Positions 1 to 5,477 of a stretch of DNA of 5,710 nt are shown here, piece after piece. Every line of letters starts with the position of its first letter. Position 1 is the stretch's first letter. Made by a program: the position numbers and the translations under genes. The stretch comes from an uncultured Brevinema sp. Lineage in GTDB: Bacteria > Spirochaetota > Brevinematia > Brevinematales > Brevinemataceae. The DNA lies in NCBI GenBank assembly GCA_947040475.1, contig CAMRBT010000100.1, positions 1 to 5,710 of the forward strand, in the 5' to 3' direction. The notes beneath the pieces were generated by a model. The model saw only the letters and a list, made by a program, of their open reading frames with translations, was not told where the DNA came from and searched no databases.

Positions 1-450
1 AATTTTAGTGATCCTGATAGCTTTTATGATGATTTGGATGCTAACAAGGATTATATCTTAAATAATAAAGAATTTTCTCTGTTACATTTAGGGGTAGTTA
101 CTCAAGATATATCAATGATAAGAATGGCATTGATGTATGATAGATCATTGATTAATAGTCGAGACCTAAATGGGTGCACAGCCCTGCATCTAGCGGTAAC
201 AACTGATAATATTGCTATTGTCGAAATATTAATTCGTTTGGGTGCAGATGTTAATAGTGCTAATGACGAACATGAAACACCTATTTTTAATGCGGTAAAA
301 AATAATTCCAATATAATGATTGTTGAATATTTAATCTCAGAGGGAGCTCTTCTCTATGGAAGAAATAAAAACAATCAATCCTTAGAAGATATTATAAAGT
401 TATATAAAAGAGATCATCTAAAAGAAGTGTTATTATACAGTCCTATATAA
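1..450 (+). CDS. Ankyrin-repeat protein, C-terminal part (5' end outside window)
   Basis: The frame is open from base 1 to the TAA at 448-450, giving 149 visible residues, so the true start lies upstream. The TTG at 34 has no ribosome site and I do not accept it as the start. At least two clear ankyrin repeats are visible: one with TALHLAVTTDNIAIVEILIRLGADVN at about residues 58-83, and one with TPIFNAVKNNSN...IVEYLISEGA at about 92-116. A weaker repeat precedes them (LLHLGVVTQDISMIRMAL, about 27-44) and a degenerate one follows (about 122-149), which probably caps the array. Ankyrin repeats are stacked helix pairs that bind other proteins, so the role is probably protein binding, with no target readable here. 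No enzyme domain, signal peptide or membrane segment is seen in the visible part. The gene looks separate from glyS, which has its own promoter 77 bases downstream. Family call is firm; function is unknown. Confidence 0.9.
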   Translation, partial: NFSDPDSFYDDLDANKDYILNNKEFSLLHLGVVTQDISMIRMALMYDRSLINSRDLNGCTALHLAVTTDNIAIVEILIRLGADVNSANDEHETPIFNAVKNNSNIMIVEYLISEGALLYGRNKNNQSLEDIIKLYKRDHLKEVLLYSPI

Positions 451-466
451 TTATATAATAACACTT
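425..466 (+). terminator. Inverted repeat at the 3' end of the ankyrin gene, possible terminator
   Basis: A perfect 13-bp inverted repeat has arms AAGTGTTATTATA (425-437) and TATAATAACACTT (454-466) with a 16-base loop. The left arm covers the last codons of the ankyrin gene. The stem is mostly A-T and no T-run follows directly; the nearest is TTTTT at about 484-488. It may act as a weak terminator or a 3'-end mRNA stabiliser. The pairing is certain, the role is not. Confidence 0.4.
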
Positions 467-526
467 ATACGCTAATAATTCAAGTTTTTAGTGGAATATA
501 TTTTTAGATAATTTTAATGCTTTATA

Positions 527-555
527 TTGAAAATAATTACAAATTAATTTATACT
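527..555 (+). promoter_or_regulatory. Sigma70-type promoter for the glyS operon
   Basis: The -35 box TTGAAA is at 527-532 and the -10 box TATACT at 550-555, separated by exactly 17 bases. Each box differs from the consensus at one position. Transcription would start near 562, leaving a leader of about 29 bases before glyS. The promoter sits in the gap after the ankyrin gene, so glyS-plsY and the next gene can be expressed independently of it. The hexamers and spacing are the same as in the promoter of the minus-strand membrane gene. Confidence 0.75.
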
Positions 556-561
556 ATAAAT

Positions 562-584
562 CACAATTATACAATTGTGGGGAG
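562..584 (+). promoter_or_regulatory. Leader hairpin and ribosome binding site of glyS
   Basis: CACAATT (562-568) and AATTGTG (573-579) form a perfect 7-bp hairpin with a 4-base loop, starting almost at the predicted transcript start. The ribosome site GGGGAG (579-584) overlaps the last stem base and ends six bases before the ATG at 591. The hairpin could protect the 5' end of the mRNA, tune ribosome access, or as DNA be an operator just downstream of the promoter. The leader is far too short for a T-box riboswitch. Confidence 0.6.
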
Positions 585-590
585 TGATAA

Positions 591-2675
591 ATGCTTAATT
601 TTATATTTGAGATTCTTATTGAAGAAATTCCACATGGGGTATTACCAAACACATCACAGTATATAAAAGACCAATTACCTGCACTATTGTCAAAATATGG
701 GATAGAATCCAAATCTATTACTTATTTTATGACACCACGTCGTTTGGCTTTTTATATAGAAGGATGTCCTCCAAAAGGAAAGGACAGAGTAATAGAACAA
801 AAAGGGCCTTCAACAAAAGCAGCCTACGATGAAGAGGGTAATCCCACCAGAGCCTTACAAGGATTTTTTAATTCTTATAATGTTACTTTATCAGATATAG
901 AAGAAAGGGAAATTAAAGGACAAAAATATATTTTTATCCAAAAAACAGAAAGTGGGGAAGCTTTAGAAAAAGTATTACCTAATATTCTTCAGGAGCTTAT
1001 CCAAGGAATCAAATTTCCTCAACCTATGCGTTGGAATCATAATAACGAAACGTATGAATTTATTCGTCCTGTTCGTGGTATTACAGCCCTTATTAACGAC
1101 AAAATTTTACCTGTAACTTTTTTTGGATTAGAATCTAGTAATATTCTTTATGGACATAGACAATTATTTCCAAAAGCTATTACCCTTTCTCATGCCGATC
1201 AATACGAAGCAACACTCAAAAAACATGGCTGTATTCCAAGATTTGAAGAAAGACAAACAATTATTCAAGAACAAATAAAAACGATAGTCTCTTCTATTAA
1301 TGGAACGGCTCTATTAGACGCAGAGTTATTGAGTATTTTAGCATCACTTACAGAATATCCTCACCCTTTATTAGCGAGCTTTGATTCTGAATTTTTGAAT
1401 TTACCAAAAGAAGTATTAATTTCAGAAATGAAAGTACACCAAAAATATGTGCCTATTGTTGATAAAAATGGTGTTCTATTACCAAACTATATTATTACTT
1501 CTAATATTTCTTTTCAAGATGAGATCACTAAAAATAATATTTTGGCGGGGAATGATAGAGTATTGAGAGCTAGGTTTGCCGATGGTCAATTCTTCTTTGA
1601 AGAGGATACCAAAAAAGGTTTAGCTCATTATGCAGATCTTTTATCATCCGTTGCCTTTATTGATGGTGCAGGAAGTATGGCAGACAAGGTAATAAGAATG
1701 CAAAAAATTGCAACGTATCTTAAAGATTTATTAGAGCCAAGTATTGACCAAAATGATTTATTACAAGCTGTTTCTTTTTCTAAGGCAGATCTTAGCTCAT
1801 TAATGGTAGGAGAATTTCCTGAATTGCAAGGTATCATTGGAGCATATTATGCTAACAATCAAGGCTTAAAAGATACTGTAGCTTTAGCGATTAAAGAACA
1901 CTACTATCCTATGAATGTGGACGGAGAAATCTGTGTTCCTACCCAAAAGCTTTCTGCTTTGGTAGGATTGGCTGATAGATTGGATAATTTATTCACTTTA
2001 TATGCTGTGGGTAAAACAGTTACAGGCTCAAGAGATCCTTACGCATTAAGACGACAAACGATAGCGATTATTAATATTCTAGTACAATATCAATGGGAAT
2101 CATTTTCTCTAACAGATATTTTCAAGAAAGTCTCTTCTTTATATACACCAATATTAACGATAGATATCCAAGAGTGGCAAAAAATGTTACTCGATTTTAT
2201 CAAAGTACGCTTAGAAGGAATTCTAAAAAGTGAGCCTTATAATTATCAAGTAGATACGCTTAATGCGACTTTCACAAATAACTTGGATATAATTATTAAT
2301 GATATTGCAAGAGCTAAGGCTTTACAACAAATAAGAACTAAAAATCATACTAGTTTTGCCAACTTGATAGAGCTAGCCAAAAGAATAGCTAATATCTTAA
2401 AAGATCAAAAGATACAAGAACTTCAAGAATCATTGTTGAGTGAAGACGCTGAGAAAAAACTTTATCTACAGTATCAACAAGTAACTCAAAAAATAAACAG
2501 TTTATCTTATGAAGATAGATTGTTAGAATTAGTAAAAATGGAAGAGGCTATTGTACATTTTTTTGATACTATCTTAGTAAAAACAGGCGACGAAAAAGAA
2601 ATAAATAGAATTGCTTTACTAAATTTGATTTATAAATTATTTATGGATCAAGCAGATTTTAGTAAGTTGTCATAA
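591..2675 (+). CDS. glyS: Glycine--tRNA ligase beta subunit
   Basis: This is the beta chain of the alpha2-beta2 glycyl-tRNA synthetase, a cytoplasmic enzyme that charges tRNA-Gly. In this family the alpha chain (GlyQ) carries the aminoacylation site, and beta mainly binds tRNA and is needed for activity. At 694 residues it has normal length and looks intact. Family landmarks appear in order: FEILIEEIP at 6-14, TPRRLAF at 48-54, GPSTKAAYD at 72-80, PMRW at 145-148, RPVRG at 159-163, YGHR at 187-190, SKADLSSLMVGEFPELQG at 397-414, EHYYP at 436-440, ADRLDNL at 461-467 and TGSRDPYALRR at 478-488. A helical anticodon-binding tail ends in the typical ADFSKL. The ATG at 591 has a good ribosome site six bases upstream, and family homology begins at once. 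plsY follows 12 bases later, so the two are almost surely co-transcribed. The oddity is the absence of glyQ directly upstream, where many bacteria keep it. Its location cannot be told from here. Confidence 0.97.
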   Translation: MLNFIFEILIEEIPHGVLPNTSQYIKDQLPALLSKYGIESKSITYFMTPRRLAFYIEGCPPKGKDRVIEQKGPSTKAAYDEEGNPTRALQGFFNSYNVTLSDIEEREIKGQKYIFIQKTESGEALEKVLPNILQELIQGIKFPQPMRWNHNNETYEFIRPVRGITALINDKILPVTFFGLESSNILYGHRQLFPKAITLSHADQYEATLKKHGCIPRFEERQTIIQEQIKTIVSSINGTALLDAELLSILASLTEYPHPLLASFDSEFLNLPKEVLISEMKVHQKYVPIVDKNGVLLPNYIITSNISFQDEITKNNILAGNDRVLRARFADGQFFFEEDTKKGLAHYADLLSSVAFIDGAGSMADKVIRMQKIATYLKDLLEPSIDQNDLLQAVSFSKADLSSLMVGEFPELQGIIGAYYANNQGLKDTVALAIKEHYYPMNVDGEICVPTQKLSALVGLADRLDNLFTLYAVGKTVTGSRDPYALRRQTIAIINILVQYQWESFSLTDIFKKVSSLYTPILTIDIQEWQKMLLDFIKVRLEGILKSEPYNYQVDTLNATFTNNLDIIINDIARAKALQQIRTKNHTSFANLIELAKRIANILKDQKIQELQESLLSEDAEKKLYLQYQQVTQKINSLSYEDRLLELVKMEEAIVHFFDTILVKTGDEKEINRIALLNLIYKLFMDQADFSKLS

Positions 2676-2680
2676 GGGAG
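2674..2680 (+). promoter_or_regulatory. Ribosome binding site of plsY overlapping the glyS stop
   Basis: AAGGGAG at 2674-2680 shares two bases with the glyS stop codon TAA (2673-2675) and lies seven bases before the plsY ATG. Ribosomes finishing glyS would sit on the plsY start region, which suggests translational coupling. Confidence 0.85.
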
Positions 2681-2687
2681 CAAATTA

Positions 2688-3362
2688 ATGGATTTATTTT
2701 ATAATGTATTATATTCAGGGATATTATTTATCATCATAGGATTTATTTCTGGTAGTGTCCCTTATGGACTTTTATACTCCTTAGCGAGAGGGGTAGATAT
2801 CAGAAAAATAGGCTCAGGCAATATTGGAGCAACGAATGTCACTCGTCAATTTGGTTTTTGGCAAGGTTTTCTCCCTATAGCACTACTAGATGGTTTTAAA
2901 GGAGCTATACCAGTTATCGTTTTTAGATTGTGTGTTTCTCGTGAATTAGATGAATCTTTATTCGATATCATGGAAATTTTAGTAGGAATGGCTGCGATTT
3001 TAGGGCATGTTTTTTCTCCTTTCTTAGGATTTAAAGGAGGTAAGGGAGTCGCAACAACAGCAGGAGTTCTCTTAGCTTGGAACTATGTAGTTGGCTTAAC
3101 CTTGATAACATCTTTTTGGCTTATCTTTTTTACTATTGGTAAAAAAACTATAGGACGAGCTTCTGTGGGAGCTGCTGTTTGTTTCCCTATTATTGCTTTC
3201 CTTGTCCCTAATACAACTATGCCTTTAAGTATAGTGTCTATTGTCATAAGTATTTTGATACTTGTTACGCATAGAAAAAATATTCAAGACTGGTATACAG
3301 GTCAAGATCTAGCAAAAAAAGCACAAGAAAAATTAAAAAAAGAGCAATCCCATAAAGAATAA
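2688..3362 (+). CDS. plsY: Acyl-phosphate:glycerol-3-phosphate acyltransferase PlsY
   Basis: PlsY is an integral inner-membrane enzyme that moves an acyl group from acyl-phosphate (made by PlsX) to glycerol-3-phosphate. The product is lysophosphatidic acid, the first committed step of phospholipid synthesis. Diagnostic motifs are present: GSGNIGATN at residues 42-50, LGH at 105-107, FKGGKGVAT at 115-123 and the cytoplasmic THRKNIQ at 194-200. Several hydrophobic stretches (about 8-30, 58-80, 93-113, 123-150, 160-175 and 178-194) match the multi-pass fold. The protein is 224 residues, slightly long for the family, because of a lysine-rich tail (about 209-224) coded by A-rich DNA with two seven-A runs (3314-3320 and 3335-3341). 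The ATG at 2688 has a strong ribosome site and family homology starts soon after. It lies between glyS and an unknown gene on the same strand. plsX is not in the window. Identification is secure. Confidence 0.97.
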   Translation: MDLFYNVLYSGILFIIIGFISGSVPYGLLYSLARGVDIRKIGSGNIGATNVTRQFGFWQGFLPIALLDGFKGAIPVIVFRLCVSRELDESLFDIMEILVGMAAILGHVFSPFLGFKGGKGVATTAGVLLAWNYVVGLTLITSFWLIFFTIGKKTIGRASVGAAVCFPIIAFLVPNTTMPLSIVSIVISILILVTHRKNIQDWYTGQDLAKKAQEKLKKEQSHKE

Positions 3363-3426
3363 TATACCAGAACAAGAAAGAACTTTTATTAGTTTTTTTG
3401 AAGAAAGTCACCCTCTACTACAAGAG

Positions 3427-3843
3427 ATGCCCAAAGAATTTAGAAAATTATGGTTTAATAGCTATCAATCAGTAGCAACTAAAGATATGTTATTTCTTCA
3501 AATGGAAAGAATTTATAAAGATCCTATCACAAAAACAGGGGGATTTGTAGATTTACTTACCTTTGAGATTACAGATATACAGATTTTATTAGAATGGGAA
3601 GAAGATTTCCCAGATAAGCCTTTTGTTGCCTCTGATCCCTATTATATTTTTTATGATGGACTAGATGATAAAAAACAAGGAATGTTCTCTATTGGAGATT
3701 TAGATCTTGATACAATGGAGTTTACCCCAGAATTGGAGATTTTTCTTGCCATAGAAGAAGATTATATCACTCTTGATTTTGATGATGGAGAAATACCAGA
3801 GCTATGGACTAAAATGAAAAAAGAAACTACGAAAACCATTTAA
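3427..3843 (+). CDS. Acidic protein of unknown function, third gene of the glyS-plsY operon
   Basis: I do not recognise this family. From the ATG at 3427 it has 138 residues, is rich in Asp and Glu (for example LEWEEDFPDKP and LDFDDGEIPELW), and has no signal peptide, membrane segment or cysteines. It looks like a small soluble cytoplasmic protein. The annotated start is doubtful, because no proper ribosome site precedes it (only CAAGAG touching the ATG). The same frame is open back to the stop at 3334-3336, and the extra residues (such as PEQERTFISFFEESHPLLQEMP) look like real protein. No ATG, GTG or TTG occurs in that extension. A rare start is possible: ATA at 3352 or 3364, or ATT at 3388, the last with AAGAAAG seven bases upstream. 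A frameshift at the plsY A-run is the other option. It ends just before a strong terminator and is probably transcribed with glyS and plsY. The gene is likely real, its start uncertain and its function unknown. Confidence 0.6.
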   Translation: MPKEFRKLWFNSYQSVATKDMLFLQMERIYKDPITKTGGFVDLLTFEITDIQILLEWEEDFPDKPFVASDPYYIFYDGLDDKKQGMFSIGDLDLDTMEFTPELEIFLAIEEDYITLDFDDGEIPELWTKMKKETTKTI

Positions 3844-3846
3844 AAT

Positions 3847-3878
3847 AAAAAGGACTAGTTATATACTAGTCTTTTTTT
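3847..3878. terminator. Bidirectional intrinsic terminator between convergent genes
   Basis: GACTAGT (3853-3859) pairs perfectly with ACTAGTC (3865-3871) around a 5-base loop. The stem extends by one G-T pair and then A-T pairs out to 3847/3877. On the plus strand the GC-containing stem is followed by seven T (3872-3878). On the minus strand it is followed by CTTTTTATTTT. It lies just after the stop of the acidic protein gene and about 30 bases past the stop of the minus-strand membrane gene, so it can end both transcripts. Confidence 0.85.
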
Positions 3879-3905
3879 ATTTTAAATAACAGGATTTTTT
3901 TGGTA

Positions 3906-4739
3906 TTAGCTGATGTTTGTAGATTGATTGTTCCAAAGTCTTATTTTTTGGAGGATTGCTATATTACTTTCAAAATTTTCTAACTCTTGGAATGTTTCTA
4001 ATACTTGGGTAGATGTCAGATTAAACTTTTTTAAAAGTTGTTGTTGTTGTTGTTTTTCTAATTTTGTAGATAGTTCTGTAATATTATTGCCTAATTTCCA
4101 AGCTATTTTATGAGACAATGGCAAATTAGGTTTGCTATCATGATAAAGTTTTAAGGCAGCAATAGTATAGCGAAAAGAATCATAATAAGATTTTTGTTGT
4201 AAATCAAGATCACTTAAAAGCCATAAAGATTGCATTCTATAAAAAATCCCATCTTCTTTCATGTCATTAAATAATAATTGAGATTTTTGTCTTAATTCAG
4301 TGATAGAAGTCCAAGAGTTTTTGAATAAATCATCTCTATGATGACGAAGATCTTTTTCTGTTTTACCCAGTATTGTTAATAAAACAGTAAATTTATCATG
4401 CCAAATATTTTGTTCTTGTTGAAGATTGTCTTGAATGTTTTTATGTAATTGAACAGAAAACTTGTTTAGCAATTGTTCTATCGTTTGAGAAATATTTTTT
4501 TCATGGGTAGCAGGGTGATTGTCTAGGGGTAGATCTTGAGCTAATTTTGAGATAGTATTTTCGAAGATAGTTTCTTTGTGATTTACAGAGCGTTGTAGGG
4601 TAAAAAGAGCTTTAGAAAGCCTTGATGTTTTTTTTGTTAAGTAAATACAATAAATAAATAAAGCTATTAGTACAATCATAATAATTAATATAATAAGAGA
4701 ATAGGAGTTAGCGGGAATGAGTTTTTCTAAGTTTTTCAT
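3906..4739 (-). CDS. Membrane-anchored helical protein of unknown function
   Basis: I do not recognise the family. The 277 residues begin with one strongly hydrophobic segment (about 13-34), followed by basic residues KKTSR (36-40). This suggests a single N-terminal anchor with the rest in the cytoplasm by the positive-inside rule. The remainder is polar, probably mostly helical, rich in Gln, Lys, Leu and Asn, with likely coiled-coil stretches at about 40-135 and 220-265 and a Gln run at 230-234. A more globular stretch lies between (about 165-220, with SLWLLSDLDL and SYYDSFRYTIAALKLYHD); it vaguely recalls helical-repeat proteins, but I cannot assign it. There is no lipobox and no enzyme motif. 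The ATG at 4739-4737 has only a weak GGA six bases upstream, but the next stop in frame is at 4763-4761, so no other usual start exists. It has its own promoter in the gap after the cytidylyltransferase gene, and ends at the shared terminator. Confidence 0.7.
   Translation of the reverse strand: MKNLEKLIPANSYSLIILIIMIVLIALFIYCIYLTKKTSRLSKALFTLQRSVNHKETIFENTISKLAQDLPLDNHPATHEKNISQTIEQLLNKFSVQLHKNIQDNLQQEQNIWHDKFTVLLTILGKTEKDLRHHRDDLFKNSWTSITELRQKSQLLFNDMKEDGIFYRMQSLWLLSDLDLQQKSYYDSFRYTIAALKLYHDSKPNLPLSHKIAWKLGNNITELSTKLEKQQQQQLLKKFNLTSTQVLETFQELENFESNIAILQKIRLWNNQSTNIS
4038..4052. repeat. Short tandem repeat (TTG)5 inside the membrane protein gene
   Basis: Five perfect TTG units read as CAA codons on the minus strand and code for Gln 230-234 of the membrane-anchored protein. 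Gain or loss of a unit would change the number of glutamines without breaking the frame. At five units it is short and may be no more than AT-rich codon bias. Confidence 0.6.
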
Positions 4740-4785
4740 CGTATATCCATGCTTGAAAATTTAATACATAAAATTGCATTAGTAC

Positions 4786-4814
4786 AGTATATATTAAAAA
4801 TAAAAAAATTTCAA
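4786..4814 (-). promoter_or_regulatory. Sigma70-type promoter for the membrane protein gene
   Basis: On the minus strand TTGAAA (4814-4809) and TATACT (4791-4786) are separated by exactly 17 bases. The start of transcription would be near 4779, giving a leader of about 40 bases to the ATG at 4739. Hexamers and spacing are the same as for the glyS promoter. The spacer is almost pure A/T. The -35 box lies partly in the loop of the A-T hairpin that follows the upstream gene. Confidence 0.7.
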
Positions 4815-4827
4815 TGATTTTTTTATT
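4799..4827 (-). terminator. A-T-only hairpin after the cytidylyltransferase gene, weak terminator candidate
   Basis: On the minus strand AATAAAAAAAT (4827-4817) and ATTTTTTTATT (4809-4799) are perfectly complementary over 11 bp, with the 7-base loop CATTGAA, followed by TTT. It starts within the stop codon of the cytidylyltransferase gene. Without G-C pairs it would be a poor intrinsic terminator, so some read-through into the membrane protein gene is expected. Confidence 0.4.
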
Positions 4828-5476
4828 GATGACATATATCCCAATCAGGGTATTTTGTTAAAACAGTTTCTATGGTGGGAATATCTTCTATATAATCTAA
4901 ACTAAGCTTGCAACAAGTCTCGGAAATATAAGGGCTGATAGGCTCTTCTACATGGAATAATTCTCTATGTTTATAAATATATTGAGTAACATGTTCTAAT
5001 TCATCGGGAGCAGTTGCCTCTTTATAGCTTTTTTCTAGGGCGTTGAAATTAAAAATCTCAACACCTGTTCCCACTGTGTTTTTTACAAAATGACTAAGAT
5101 CACAAGGATTTTCAAGATGATAATCAATTAGTAAATCTGCCAAATGAGGACTGAGAAGAGGATTGTCTCCTGTAACTCTCATAATTAAGTCGGGACTATC
5201 AAATTGTTTTGCAGCATGATAATAACGATGAAGCACATTAGTAGGATGTCCCCCAAAAATAGGAATATCAATATGATGCTGAATTAAAAATTGTGTGTAT
5301 TGAGACACTTCATTTTTTGGCACTAGTAATACTAGTGTATGTGGGTGTTTTATTTGTTGCATTCTTTGGATTACACGGACAATTAGCGGTATCCCTAAAA
5401 TATGCACAAAAGATTTGTTAGGAAATCTTGAAGAAAAAAGACGGCTTTGTATACCTATAAATATTTTTTTTGACAT
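4823..5476 (-). CDS. SpsF-type cytidylyltransferase (CMP-sugar synthetase-like)
   Basis: The protein matches the nucleotidyltransferase family that includes SpsF, acylneuraminate cytidylyltransferase and KdsB. These enzymes use CTP to activate acidic or unusual sugars as CMP-sugars for surface glycans or protein glycosylation. Visible landmarks: the N-terminal nucleotide-binding loop QSRLFSSRFPNK at residues 10-21 with Arg17 and Lys21, GIPLIVRVIQRM at 28-39, NVLHRYYHAA at 80-89, RVTGDNPLL at 100-108 with the metal-binding Asp104, GTGVEIFNFNALE at 136-148, ELEHVTQYI at 159-167 and LSLDYIEDIPTI at 191-202. Its 217 residues are slightly short of the usual 230-250, but the core is complete. The first loop departs from the common QARMGSTRLPGK form. 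It begins one base after the stop of the preceding gene with a good ribosome site, so the two are translated from one message. No sugar-synthesis gene or glycosyltransferase is visible, so the substrate sugar is unknown. Fold assignment is firm, substrate is not. Confidence 0.85.
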   Translation of the reverse strand: MSKKIFIGIQSRLFSSRFPNKSFVHILGIPLIVRVIQRMQQIKHPHTLVLLVPKNEVSQYTQFLIQHHIDIPIFGGHPTNVLHRYYHAAKQFDSPDLIMRVTGDNPLLSPHLADLLIDYHLENPCDLSHFVKNTVGTGVEIFNFNALEKSYKEATAPDELEHVTQYIYKHRELFHVEEPISPYISETCCKLSLDYIEDIPTIETVLTKYPDWDICHQ

Positions 5477-5477
5477 C

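Noticed and set aside
34..36. TTG at 34 as start of the ankyrin protein
   Set aside because: No ribosome site precedes it and the frame is open to base 1; the gene is more likely truncated by the window edge.
102..311. Minus-strand open frame of 69 codons
   Set aside because: It lies opposite the ankyrin repeats and has no family resemblance; shadow of the real gene.
556..590. T-box riboswitch upstream of glyS
   Set aside because: The leader is only about 29 bases, with no specifier loop, antiterminator or terminator.
1628..1837. Minus-strand open frame of 69 codons within glyS
   Set aside because: It sits opposite conserved glyS motifs; shadow frame.
3314..3320. First seven-A run in plsY as a frameshift site
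   Set aside because: A shift into the downstream gene's frame here meets a stop at 3334-3336; only the second run at 3335-3341 could join the frames.
3928..4113. Plus-strand open frame of 61 codons
   Set aside because: It is antisense to the membrane protein gene, and its Cys run is only the reverse reading of the Gln repeat.
4709..4779. Small minus-strand upstream frames: a 23-codon one from ATG 4779, at the predicted transcript start, and a 4-codon one from ATG 4750 whose TGA overlaps the main ATG
   Set aside because: Neither has a ribosome site, and short ATG-TGA overlaps are common in AT-rich leaders. A leaderless or coupling role cannot be excluded but nothing supports it.
5321..5337. 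CACTAGT-AAT-ACTAGTG inverted repeat
   Set aside because: It is inside conserved coding sequence of the cytidylyltransferase with no T-run or gene boundary; probably chance, although it shares ACTAGT with the terminator at 3847-3878.
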